64,000 bases of DNA from Mesonia sp. Its GTDB lineage: Bacteria > Bacteroidota > Bacteroidia > Flavobacteriales > Flavobacteriaceae. The notes beneath the pieces are model-generated. The model was not told the DNA's origin. It saw only the letters and a list, made by a program, of their open reading frames with translations, and did not search any database. Shown here piece after piece: positions 24,854 to 33,214 of the stretch; the first letter of the stretch is position 1, and each line of letters starts with the position of its first letter. Position numbers and translations under genes: made by a program. Location: NCBI GenBank assembly GCA_012964435.1, contig DTTX01000034.1:62001-126000 (forward strand), given 5' to 3'.

Positions 24854-25675
24854 TTAAGCGCAATTACGCTCTAAAACTTCTACCTTGATGTCTTTATTTT
24901 CGATGGTTGAAAATAATTCTAATTCATTTTTTTCAAATAAATCGTCTAAATCTTGTAAAATCGGAGAAGCATTTTCTTGCGGAGCATAATTTTTATAATC
25001 TACAAAACGAATTCCCTCAATAGTCCTTGGGTTAGTAGCTTCTCTAAAACGCATTCCGCCACCATTTACGTGATACGAATACGCTAAATAATCTACCGTG
25101 TAAGAATCTTTATTTACCCAATACATATAGGTATCTTCAAAATCTTCGCCGCCGCCTTCTTGTGCAAAATTCACCTGAATTTCGTAATAGGCTTTTCCTT
25201 GTATAGAATCTTCAGCAACTAACTCTTTACGTACCGCAGGATCATTCAAACCAAATGGTAATTGCACAAAATAATGTACCGAGTTGATCGAATTTTTATA
25301 TTTATTAGCAGTAGTATCTGCAAGAATCTCTTCTTCTTCATTTTTATAATAGGTAAAACCAATGTTGTTTACGGTTCCTAAAGTTTCGTTATCACTACTG
25401 TCTTGTTTTTTTCGGCTTAGCTCAAACATTCCGCAGTTACGAGTACTTTTATAAATAGCATCTCTAAATTTAAATTCGATGGTGGCCGTTTCATATCGAT
25501 TTCCACCGGCAGAATCGATAACGGTATTCATAATTTCTGCTCCTTTTCCGCCATCTTGAGGTGGTGGCATTTTATTACTTTTTTCTTCTTGTGCTTCAAC
25601 CTTTTCGGGTTTCGGATCGTTTTTACAAGCGATTAGGGTAACTATTAACAGAAGAAGCGTAATTATTTTTTTCAT
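24854..25675 (-). CDS. DUF6503 family lipoprotein
   Basis: A 273-residue lipoprotein with signal ITLLLLIVTLIAC followed by a Lys/Glu/Pro-rich linker. The mature domain includes IDSAGGNRYETATIEFKFRD, INSVHYFVQLPFGLNDPAVR and DTYMYWVNKDSYTVDYLAYS, matching the DUF6503 family seen in Flavobacteriia. Its single-domain beta-rich pattern resembles LolA-like lipoprotein-binding folds, but that is only a guess. The frame extends 12 codons further upstream (to 25711), but the Met at 25675 gives a normal lipoprotein signal (MKKIITLLLL). Confidence 0.78.
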   Translation of the reverse strand: MKKIITLLLLIVTLIACKNDPKPEKVEAQEEKSNKMPPPQDGGKGAEIMNTVIDSAGGNRYETATIEFKFRDAIYKSTRNCGMFELSRKKQDSSDNETLGTVNNIGFTYYKNEEEEILADTTANKYKNSINSVHYFVQLPFGLNDPAVRKELVAEDSIQGKAYYEIQVNFAQEGGGEDFEDTYMYWVNKDSYTVDYLAYSYHVNGGGMRFREATNPRTIEGIRFVDYKNYAPQENASPILQDLDDLFEKNELELFSTIENKDIKVEVLERNCA

Positions 25676-25850
25676 TGTATATTTTATTAATCTTATCGCA
25701 AATGTAGGCAAACCATAAATTTATCGATAGAGTTTAACCAAAAACTTAAGCACCTTCTTTACTATTTTGTAACATTTATTTCTTAAAGAAGTCCTATAAT
25801 ACAGAAGAGTTATTCTAAATTGAAAAAAGCTTACTATTTTAGCGTTTACT

Positions 25851-26309
25851 ATGCAAAAGAACAACATCAACATTAAAAATAGAAAGGCTAAATTTCAATA
25901 CGAAATACTTGATAAATACGTAGCAGGTATAAAATTAGCCGGTACAGAAATTAAAGCCATTCGCGAAGGTAAAGCCGGTATTGCAGAAAGTTTTTGTGAG
26001 TTTCACCGAGGAGAATTGTACGTGATCAATATGCACGTCGATGAGTATTCTCACGCTACACACTTTAACCATACCCCTAAAAGTGAGCGTAAATTATTAC
26101 TCAACAAGCAAGAACTTCGCAAACTCGAAAAGCAAATCAATCAATCGGGTTTAACCATTATACCGCTTCGATTATTTATTAATGATCGTGGCTTGGCCAA
26201 ATTAGCAATAGCTCTTTGTAAAGGTAAAAAGACGCACGATAAACGTGAATCGATAAAAGATCGTGAAAACAAACGTCGTCTAGACCGTATCAAAAAAGAG
26301 TATAACTAA
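25851..26309 (+). CDS. smpB: SsrA-binding protein SmpB
   Basis: Binds tmRNA and places it on stalled ribosomes during trans-translation. The sequence has NRKAKFQYEILDKYVAGIKL, GTEIKAIREGKAGIAESFC, the RNA-contacting GELYVINMHVDEYSHATHFN, and the basic C-terminal tail KKTHDKRESIKDRENKRR, which threads into the mRNA channel. The 152-residue length is normal. I found no ssrA gene in the window. The DUF5686 gene follows after 17 bases. Confidence 0.96.
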   Translation: MQKNNINIKNRKAKFQYEILDKYVAGIKLAGTEIKAIREGKAGIAESFCEFHRGELYVINMHVDEYSHATHFNHTPKSERKLLLNKQELRKLEKQINQSGLTIIPLRLFINDRGLAKLAIALCKGKKTHDKRESIKDRENKRRLDRIKKEYN

Positions 26310-26326
26310 TTTGAACCAACAACATT

Positions 26327-28783
26327 TTGAAAAGACTTTTACTGCTAACACTCCTGTTACATTCTGGGGGGATTTCTGCCCAAGTGGTAGGTGAAATTAC
26401 CGATACCAAAGGTGAAAAATTACCTTACGTAAATATTTACCTTGAGAATAGTTTTACAGGAACTACCTCTAACCAAGAAGGTAATTACGAATTAGAAATT
26501 AGCAAACCGGGAGATTACACGATCGTTTACCAGTTTCTAGGTTACAAAACGCAAAAGAAACAAGTAAACATTCAATCTTTCCCATATACGATAAACGTTA
26601 GTCTGGCTGAAGAGTCGACCAGTTTAGAGGAAGTAGTAATTAATTCTGATGAAAATCCTGCCGATCGTGTTATTCGGAAAGCAATTGCTAACCGAAAGAA
26701 AAACCTAGCCAAAGTTGAAGCTTATACGGCCGACTTCTATTCGCGCGGAATTTGGAAAATTGAAAATGCTCCAGAAAAAATTCTAGGGCAAGAAGTGGGT
26801 GATCTGGGTGGCGGACTCGATTCTACCCGAAGCGGAATCGTTTATCTTTCTGAAACAAAATCGAAAATAAAATTTAAAGCTCCCGACGATTTTCACGAGA
26901 AAATTATCGCTTCTAAAGTAAGTGGCGACGACAATGGTTTTAGCTTAAACAGCGCGCAAGATGCAGATTTTACTTTTTATAATAATACGATCGAATTAAA
27001 TGCTGAACTGGTTTCCCCTATCGCCGATTATGCGTTTAACTATTACGACTACAAATTAGAAGGAATTTTTTACGACGATCTGGGCAACTTGGTGAATAAA
27101 ATTAAAGTGATCCCCAAACGACCTAAAGACCGCGTATTTTCTGGAACCATTTATATTCTGGAAGATTCTTGGGAAATTTATGGGATCGAGTTAACCACGA
27201 CCGGAGAATCTACACAAATCACTCCGATTGAAACCTTAGTTTTCAAACAAAATTTCACCTATTCAGAAAAAGATGAACTTTGGGTAAAGCTTTCGCAAAC
27301 CGTAGAATTCACCTGGAAAATTTTTGGGATTGGTGGGAACGGTCGTTTTTCTGCCGTGTATAGCGATTACGATTTTAATCCGCAATTTACGCGGGAAGAC
27401 TTCAGTAATGAGATTTTAAGTTTTGCTGAAAATGCTAACGAAAAAGACTCGATGTATTGGGAAAAAATTAGACCGATCCCGTTAACTACAGAAGAAGTTG
27501 ATGATTACATTAGAAAAGACAGCATACAAGAGCGTAAAAACTCGCGCGTGTATAAAGATTCTGTTGATCAGGTAAGAAATAAATTTAAAATTACCGATCC
27601 GCTTTTTGGTTATAGCTACAGAAATTCTTTCAAACAATATTCTTGGAATATTAGCGGACCAATAGAAGGTATTCGTTACAACACCGTACAAGGTTGGAAC
27701 ACCACGGTAAACGCCAATTTCACCAAATGGGAAGAAGATTACAATAAATATTGGGGTTTAAACGCTTCAGCTAATTATGGTTTAGCAGACGATCGTTTAC
27801 GTGTAAAAGGTGGTTTTATTAAAAAATTCAACAATAAATCGAAACCCTATTTTACTTTAAACGGTGGGATCGAAGCAAAGCAAATTAACGATACCGAACC
27901 CATTTCAACGTTGGTAAGTTCTGTAGCTTCTATTTTATTCGACAAGAATTACTTAAAAATTTACGATCGTACATTTGTAGAAGCACGCTATTCAGAAGAA
28001 ATTTTTAACGGCTTTAGATTATACGCCAATGCTTCTTTTGAACGCCGAAGCGCTTTGTTTGATGATCCTGAAATTATTGAAGATGAAGATGAATTTACCG
28101 CCAACAATCCGCTGGCGCCTAACGATTTTGATTCTGCTCCGTTTGAAGATCATAACATTGCTAAAATTGGCATCACCGGAAGAATTAACTTCAACCAGAA
28201 ATACTACAATTATCCCGATGGTAAATACAATGTAACTAATTCTGATTATCCAACGCTTTACTTCAGCTACGAAAAAGGCTTTGCTGCAACTGTTGACGAT
28301 TATAATTTTGATCACTTTAAAATTATGGCCAACCAACGAGTGAGTCTTCAGAATAAAGGAGATTTTGAATACAGTTTAAAAGGAGGTAAATTTTTAAACG
28401 GTGAAAATATTTCGTTGGTAGATCATCAACATTTTAATGGCAACCTAACTCACGTAAAATTAGATCCAAGCATCAATCAATTTAACCTTCTGCCCTATTA
28501 CGGCTATAGCGCGAACGATACTTATGGCGAGTTTCACGCAGAGCATAATTTTAAAGGTTATCTGCTAGGGAAAATTCCTCTACTCAGATCGCTTAATTTT
28601 AATACAGTAATTGGAGTGAATTCTTTATGGACAACCGGAAATAAACCTTATTCTGAATATTCTGTCGGGATTAGCAACATTGGTTTTGGTAAATATAGAA
28701 TCTTACGCTTAGACTACGTAAAAGCTTACCAAGGCGGCTGGCAAGATAGCGGCGTAATGTTTGGTTTAAGTATCGGAATGTAA
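26327..28783 (+). CDS. Carboxypeptidase-like regulatory domain + DUF5686 outer-membrane protein
   Basis: An 818-residue protein starting at a TTG codon that gives a clean signal peptide (KRLLLLTLLLHSGGISAQ). Residues ~20-100 form a CarboxypepD_reg-like beta sandwich (GEITDTKGEKLPYVNIYLEN, GNYELEISKPGDYTIVYQF). The long remainder is DUF5686, whose C-terminal half has many alternating aromatic strands and ends VMFGLSIGM, typical of an outer-membrane beta-barrel. The domain pair is widespread in Bacteroidota and sometimes annotated as a TonB-receptor relative, but no plug domain is seen. Function unknown. It may be co-transcribed with smpB. Confidence 0.88.
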   Translation: MKRLLLLTLLLHSGGISAQVVGEITDTKGEKLPYVNIYLENSFTGTTSNQEGNYELEISKPGDYTIVYQFLGYKTQKKQVNIQSFPYTINVSLAEESTSLEEVVINSDENPADRVIRKAIANRKKNLAKVEAYTADFYSRGIWKIENAPEKILGQEVGDLGGGLDSTRSGIVYLSETKSKIKFKAPDDFHEKIIASKVSGDDNGFSLNSAQDADFTFYNNTIELNAELVSPIADYAFNYYDYKLEGIFYDDLGNLVNKIKVIPKRPKDRVFSGTIYILEDSWEIYGIELTTTGESTQITPIETLVFKQNFTYSEKDELWVKLSQTVEFTWKIFGIGGNGRFSAVYSDYDFNPQFTREDFSNEILSFAENANEKDSMYWEKIRPIPLTTEEVDDYIRKDSIQERKNSRVYKDSVDQVRNKFKITDPLFGYSYRNSFKQYSWNISGPIEGIRYNTVQGWNTTVNANFTKWEEDYNKYWGLNASANYGLADDRLRVKGGFIKKFNNKSKPYFTLNGGIEAKQINDTEPISTLVSSVASILFDKNYLKIYDRTFVEARYSEEIFNGFRLYANASFERRSALFDDPEIIEDEDEFTANNPLAPNDFDSAPFEDHNIAKIGITGRINFNQKYYNYPDGKYNVTNSDYPTLYFSYEKGFAATVDDYNFDHFKIMANQRVSLQNKGDFEYSLKGGKFLNGENISLVDHQHFNGNLTHVKLDPSINQFNLLPYYGYSANDTYGEFHAEHNFKGYLLGKIPLLRSLNFNTVIGVNSLWTTGNKPYSEYSVGISNIGFGKYRILRLDYVKAYQGGWQDSGVMFGLSIGM

Positions 28784-28817
28784 ATTTTTAAAATACGAAT
28801 TACTTATTAAAGGCTGT

Positions 28818-28848
28818 GTCACTCTGAACTTGATTCAGCGTCACATCC
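28818..28848 (+). repeat. Intergenic palindromic repeat, CTTGA-loop family (copy 4)
   Basis: GTCA followed by CTCTGAA, loop CTTGA, TTCAGCG. The 15-base core CTGAACTTGATTCAG is identical to that at 18288-18302, and both copies end in CATCC. It lies between the DUF5686 and EEP genes. Confidence 0.75.
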
Positions 28849-28871
28849 ACAAAGTATTATAATCGAAAAAG

Positions 28872-29816
28872 ATGAAACAACAAAAGTACAAGTGCTTGCA
28901 CAAACTTATTTGGTTAGGTAGCATCTCTTTACTTTTGTTGTCTTTTATTCCAAAATTATTTCCCGATTATTGGTATACCGATATTTTTTCAAATTTTAAG
29001 TTACAATATTTAATAGCTTCCGTTTTCTGTTTAGTAATCGTATGGTTTCTATTTCGTCGGAAAATTTTAGTAAGTTTCTTATTGATTTTAAGTATTGGGT
29101 TCAACGCTTATTATATTCTACCTTATTATTTTAATACTGAAGAGGAAAGTATTAAGATTGAAGATCACTTAAAAATTGTGAGTATCAATTTACTTTCTAG
29201 CAATACTAAAGTAGATTTAGTAGAAGCTTACATCAGTAAAGAAAATCCTGATCTAATTGTTTTGATGGAATTTACACCGCAATGGAAGCGTTTACTGCAA
29301 AAGACCATTTCAGCCTATAGTTTTAATCATTTAGAACCTCGAAACGATAATTTTGGAAATGCTATTTTAAGTAAAAATCCCATCGAAGCAAAAACAGATT
29401 ACTTTCAACATAATCAAAAACCTTCGATCGTAAGTCAATTGAATCTCAACAATAAATTACTAACCATTATCGCTACGCATCCTCTGCCGCCATTAGGAAA
29501 ACATGCGTTTGAACTTCGAAACCAACATATGGATTACCTTATTAAAAATCGCTCAAAATTTTCAGATCATTTGGTAGTGGCAGGCGATTTTAATAATTCT
29601 TCTTATTCTAATCATTTTCAAAAGCTTTTAAAAAGCGATCTAAAAGACAGTCGCTTAGGTTTTGGTTTACTCCCCACTTGGCCGGCTAGTATTTCTTTTC
29701 TTCGAACTACATTAGATCATATTTTAGTTTCTGAAAACATTAAAGTGCTCGACAGAACTGTAGGAGAAAATATAGGTTCAGATCATTTGCCTATTTCTGT
29801 AGAAATTGGTTTTTAA
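28872..29816 (+). CDS. Membrane-anchored endonuclease/exonuclease/phosphatase family protein
   Basis: A 314-residue protein with two to three N-terminal helices (about residues 10-85, for example LIWLGSISLLLLSFI and LLILSIGFNAYYILPYY) and an EEP domain from LKIVSINLLSSNTK. Landmarks are LIVLMEFTPQW (metal Glu), ATHPLPP, VVAGDFNNSSYS and the catalytic GSDHLPISVEI at the C-terminus. It has the same architecture as the protein encoded at 10040-11074 but is clearly diverged. The active site would face the periplasm or the cytosol depending on helix number. Substrate unknown. Confidence 0.9.
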   Translation: MKQQKYKCLHKLIWLGSISLLLLSFIPKLFPDYWYTDIFSNFKLQYLIASVFCLVIVWFLFRRKILVSFLLILSIGFNAYYILPYYFNTEEESIKIEDHLKIVSINLLSSNTKVDLVEAYISKENPDLIVLMEFTPQWKRLLQKTISAYSFNHLEPRNDNFGNAILSKNPIEAKTDYFQHNQKPSIVSQLNLNNKLLTIIATHPLPPLGKHAFELRNQHMDYLIKNRSKFSDHLVVAGDFNNSSYSNHFQKLLKSDLKDSRLGFGLLPTWPASISFLRTTLDHILVSENIKVLDRTVGENIGSDHLPISVEIGF

Positions 29817-29837
29817 ATAGACTTTCTTAAATTCTTT

Positions 29838-29845
29838 TATCTTTG
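29838..29845 (+). promoter_or_regulatory. Bacteroidota -7 promoter element (TATCTTTG)
   Basis: TATCTTTG, 26 bases before the ATG of the acetolactate decarboxylase-like gene, matches TAnnTTTG. No TTG box at the usual spacing is obvious. Confidence 0.45.
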
Positions 29846-29871
29846 AAGTTCTAAATTGAACATTTTTAAAA

Positions 29872-30579
29872 ATGAAAAACTTTTATTGTTTAGTTTCCGC
29901 AGTTATTTTACTAATAAGTTGTAATCACAAAGAAAATTCAACTTCAACCATCAAAACCGTTGCAGCGATGAAAGATGTGATGTGGAAAGGTGAATTGCAA
30001 GGAAAGATAAATTTAGATACGATTTCAAATCAAAAAGGATTATACGGTTTAGGACCAATAAGCGAATTGACCGGTGAAATTCTAATTAACGACGGAACGA
30101 TTTATACTTCAAAAGTAACTTCAGACTCTACGATGATCGTTGAAAAAAACAAGCAAGTTGAAGCTCCGTTTTTTGTCTACGGAAACGTCACAAACTGGCA
30201 AGAAATTGAACTCCCGAAAGAAGTTATAGATTTAAAAACACTCGAAAAGTTTATTGACGAAACCAAAGCAGATGCCAAAAAACCTTTTGTTTTTAAACTG
30301 AAAGGAATGGTCGATGCTGCTAAAATTCATATTCAGAATTTACCTAAAGGCACAAAAGTTTCTTCTCCTAAAGAGGCGCATCAAGGTCAGGTAACTTATC
30401 ATTTAGAAGATGAAGAAGTAGAAATTATTGGTTTCTTTTCTAGAAAGCATCAAGGTATTTTCACGCATCACGATTCATTTGCACATATGCATTTAATTAC
30501 AAGTAATGAAGAGAAAATGGGACATTTAGATGCGGTTCAATTTCAAGACTTAAAATTGTATTTACCTGTAGAAAATTAA
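29872..30579 (+). CDS. Acetolactate decarboxylase-like lipoprotein
   Basis: Resembles alpha-acetolactate decarboxylase (ALDC), a zinc enzyme making acetoin. It has GLGPISELTGEILINDGTIY near the N-terminus, the central AKIHIQNLPKGTKVSS and the C-terminal HHDSFAHMHLITSNEEKMGH, whose clustered His residues match the ALDC zinc site, then LDAVQFQDLKLYLP. Unlike the cytosolic Bacillus enzyme it carries a lipoprotein signal (VILLISC, Cys17). Export is odd for an enzyme whose substrate is cytosolic, so the real substrate may differ. No acetolactate synthase gene is nearby. It ends with a 4-base overlap with the convergent pcm gene. Confidence 0.75.
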   Translation: MKNFYCLVSAVILLISCNHKENSTSTIKTVAAMKDVMWKGELQGKINLDTISNQKGLYGLGPISELTGEILINDGTIYTSKVTSDSTMIVEKNKQVEAPFFVYGNVTNWQEIELPKEVIDLKTLEKFIDETKADAKKPFVFKLKGMVDAAKIHIQNLPKGTKVSSPKEAHQGQVTYHLEDEEVEIIGFFSRKHQGIFTHHDSFAHMHLITSNEEKMGHLDAVQFQDLKLYLPVEN

Positions 30580-31217
30580 TTTTTATCTTCTAACATCGGT
30601 ACAAATCGAAACTCTCCAAATTCTTTCTTTTCAAACTCTTTGGCAGATTTTCTAATAAAAAGTGTCATAATTTGCGGGTCGTCACCTACAGGAATTACTA
30701 AACGGCCACCAACTTTTAGTTGCGCCAATAATGGGTTAGGTACAAAAGGTGCTCCGGCAGTAACAATAATTTTATCAAATGGAGCGTAAGTGGGTAAACC
30801 TTTATAGCCATCGCCAAAATTTAGATATTTTGGTCGGTAACCTATTTGAGTAAGAAAGCGTTTAGTTTTCACATATAATTCTTGTTGGCGCTCAATAGAA
30901 TAAACTTTTGCGCCTAACTCGCATAATACTGCTGTTTGATAACCGCTACCGGTACCAATTTCCAGAATTTTTTCGCCGGGTTGCACTTGTAATAATTCAG
31001 ACTGAAAAGCAACAGTAAAAGGTTGTGAAATAGTTTGTTCTGCCGCGATCGGGAAAGCCTTATCTTGGTAAGCGTGATCTTCAAAAGAGCTATCCATAAA
31101 TAAATGGCGTGGTATTTTAGCAATAGCTGCTAAAACTCCTTCGTCACTCACGCCTTTGGCTTTTACTATTTCTACGAGTTGTTTACGTTTTCCTTGATGT
31201 CTAAATGTATCTTTCAA
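30576..31217 (-). CDS. pcm: Protein-L-isoaspartate O-methyltransferase
   Basis: SAM-dependent repair enzyme that methylates isoaspartyl residues in damaged proteins. It has IPRHLFMDSSFEDHAYQDKA, the substrate motif EQTISQPFTVAFQSELL, SAM motif I ILEIGTGSGYQTAVL and motif II KIIVTAGAPFVP. The frame reaches an ATG at 31253, but a TTG at 31217 gives the family-typical start (then KDTFRHQGKRKQL) and 213 residues. A promoter-like TATTTTTG at 31235-31242 lies between the two, which also favours the TTG. Confidence 0.93.
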   Translation of the reverse strand: MKDTFRHQGKRKQLVEIVKAKGVSDEGVLAAIAKIPRHLFMDSSFEDHAYQDKAFPIAAEQTISQPFTVAFQSELLQVQPGEKILEIGTGSGYQTAVLCELGAKVYSIERQQELYVKTKRFLTQIGYRPKYLNFGDGYKGLPTYAPFDKIIVTAGAPFVPNPLLAQLKVGGRLVIPVGDDPQIMTLFIRKSAKEFEKKEFGEFRFVPMLEDKN

Positions 31218-31234
31218 AAGCAGATTATTTGAAA

Positions 31235-31242
31235 CAAAAATA
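31235..31242 (-). promoter_or_regulatory. Bacteroidota -7 promoter element (TATTTTTG) of pcm
   Basis: TATTTTTG on the minus strand, 17 bases before the proposed TTG start of pcm. If used, transcription would begin downstream of the alternative ATG at 31253, which decides the start in favour of the TTG. Confidence 0.5.
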
Positions 31243-31342
31243 GCCAATTTCAACTAAGAATTTTGGCTATTCAATTTCAAAAAAACGAGTAGTTTTTAAC
31301 ATTCGTGGTAAATAATTCAGAATGAATTACTTTAAGTTTGTG

Positions 31343-32092
31343 TTACATACTTATGGCCAAACTTCCGTTTTTGTAATATCCTTTCTCTATAATTTTCCCT
31401 TCTTCATCGATAAAAAAGCCGTAACCTTCTTGCGATCCTTTTTTCCAGAAACCTATATATCTATTTCCGCTGGGATATTTGTAAACTCCAAATTGTTCAC
31501 GAATGCCGTGTATAAATTGTCCAAAGTACTGTCCGTTATCATTATACGTGGTCAAAGCCGGATATAAAGTTCTTTCAAAAGCAAAAAAACCAATGGTAAC
31601 TGAATTAATTTTGGTGTTCTTCTTCACTCCAAAACCATTGAGACAATCGCCTACACAATTTAGAGCGTTGGCTTTGTTCGCTTGGTACATTCCTAAATTA
31701 TCTTCAACAGGAACTCCTTTTTCGTAAGTTTTTGCCCAAGTTATATTTCCGTTTTTAAATTGAAAAGCGCCTCCTTCCGGCTCTCCTTTTCTATAATTTT
31801 GAAGCGTAACGGTAGCATCTAATTGGTTAAATGTGATCACAGAACCATCTATTTGATGTTTTTTATTGTAGCTTTTATATTCTATGATTCCGTTAGCTTT
31901 ATGCGACATATACGGGCCAACAACGAGGTTATTCATAAAAAAACCGTGAATTACATCTCCATTATCTGTTGTGATGCTTTTAAATTCAATTTGATCAAGA
32001 TCTTTCTTTTTGATCTGTTTGGCAAAATCGATTTGAGCTTGAATAGAAAACGAACAGAAAATTAAAATTAAGAGTAGTGTTTTTTTCATCAT
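31343..32092 (-). CDS. Secreted MORN-repeat protein
   Basis: A 249-residue protein with an N-terminal signal (TLLLILIFCSFSIQAQ). The C-terminal third has MORN-type repeats: GQYFGQFIHGIREQFGVYKY, GNRYIGFWKKGSQEGYGFF and GYYKNG. A more degenerate earlier set is present, for example GDVIHGFFMNNLVVGPYM and GEPEGGAFQFKNG. A CVGDC pair near the middle could form a disulfide. MORN proteins often bind membranes or act as scaffolds; nothing here shows a partner. ATG codons at 32092 and 32089 are equally possible. It stands alone between pcm and the Gfo/Idh gene. Confidence 0.83.
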   Translation of the reverse strand: MMKKTLLLILIFCSFSIQAQIDFAKQIKKKDLDQIEFKSITTDNGDVIHGFFMNNLVVGPYMSHKANGIIEYKSYNKKHQIDGSVITFNQLDATVTLQNYRKGEPEGGAFQFKNGNITWAKTYEKGVPVEDNLGMYQANKANALNCVGDCLNGFGVKKNTKINSVTIGFFAFERTLYPALTTYNDNGQYFGQFIHGIREQFGVYKYPSGNRYIGFWKKGSQEGYGFFIDEEGKIIEKGYYKNGSLAISM

Positions 32093-32171
32093 AAATTATT
32101 TAGATGATAAAACTCTGAATTTAGGTGAAGTTAAGAAATAAGGCAATTGACCTATTTCTATAAAATTACTG

Positions 32172-32200
32172 TTGCACCTTTAAAAGAAATAGTATTTTTG
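32172..32200 (+). promoter_or_regulatory. Bacteroidota promoter (TTG-N18-TATTTTTG)
   Basis: TTG at 32172-32174 and TATTTTTG at 32193-32200 are separated by 18 bases and match the TTG/TAnnTTTG promoter of Bacteroidota. The predicted start lies about 15 bases before the ATG of the Gfo/Idh gene. This is one of the two best promoter matches in the window. Confidence 0.7.
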
Positions 32201-32219
32201 TGTAAAACATTTAAAAAAT

Positions 32220-33185
32220 ATGCTGAAAGTAGGAGTTTTAGGCGCAGGACATTTAGGTAAAATACATTTGCGTTTATTAAATCAATCTGAAAAATATGAA
32301 CTCGTAGGTTTTTATGATGCTAATGAAAAATATGCAGAAGAAGTAGCTGAAGAGTTTAACTACAAAAATTTTAAAACCATCGACGCCTTACTGCAAGAAG
32401 TAGATGTGATCGATATTGTAACTCCTACCCTTTCTCACTACAATACTGCTGTAAAAGCGGTTGAAGCAGGCAAACATTTTTTTGTTGAAAAACCCATTAC
32501 CAATACGGTTGAAGAAGCCGAACAGCTTACCAAAATGGCAAAAGCCAAAGGCGTAAAAGGTCAAGTTGGTCACGTAGAACGTTTTAATCCGGCTTTTCAG
32601 GCAGTGAACGAAAAGATCGATCACCCGATGTTTATTGAAGCGCACCGATTGGCAGAATTTAATCCGCGTGGTACCGATGTTCCTGTGGTTTTAGATCTCA
32701 TGATCCACGATATCGATGCGATTTTAAGTGTGGTAAAATCGAAGGTGAAGAAAGTAAACGCAAGTGGAGTTTCTGTAATTAGTGACACTCCAGATATTGC
32801 TAATGCTCGTATCGAATTTGAAAATGGTTGTGTTGCCAATCTAACTGCCAGCAGAATTTCACTGAAAAACATGCGCAAATCAAGGTTCTTTCAGCGTGAT
32901 GCATATATTTCTGTAGACTTTTTAGAGAAGAAATGTGAAGTAGTAAAAATGAAAGATGCACCGCAACAACCCGACGAGTTTGCGATGATTCTTCAAAATG
33001 CCGAAGGCGTAAAAAAACAGATCTATTTCGATAATCCTGAAGTAGATGAAAACAACGCCATTTTAGACGAATTAGAAACTTTTGCAGATGCTATCAATAA
33101 TAACACCACACCAATCGTCACTTTAGAACAAGGTACAGAAGCTCTTCGAGTAGCGAAAATGGTGATCGATAGTTTTGATGAATAA
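32220..33185 (+). CDS. Gfo/Idh/MocA family NAD(P)-dependent oxidoreductase
   Basis: A 321-residue oxidoreductase with the Rossmann motif VLGAGHLGKIHLRLL and the signature GKHFFVEKPITNTVEEA holding the conserved EKP. The C-terminal domain has VGHVERFNPAF and VVLDLMIHDIDAIL with the catalytic Asp/His. Its closest functional relatives act on sugars or cyclitols, but this lineage's substrate is not identifiable. It is the first gene of a rightward run with 3-hydroxybutyryl-CoA dehydrogenase, DUF1015 and the PLP-binding protein. Confidence 0.9.
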   Translation: MLKVGVLGAGHLGKIHLRLLNQSEKYELVGFYDANEKYAEEVAEEFNYKNFKTIDALLQEVDVIDIVTPTLSHYNTAVKAVEAGKHFFVEKPITNTVEEAEQLTKMAKAKGVKGQVGHVERFNPAFQAVNEKIDHPMFIEAHRLAEFNPRGTDVPVVLDLMIHDIDAILSVVKSKVKKVNASGVSVISDTPDIANARIEFENGCVANLTASRISLKNMRKSRFFQRDAYISVDFLEKKCEVVKMKDAPQQPDEFAMILQNAEGVKKQIYFDNPEVDENNAILDELETFADAINNNTTPIVTLEQGTEALRVAKMVIDSFDE

Positions 33186-33214
33186 AAAAATGAACAATCA
33201 TAAATAAATTGAAC

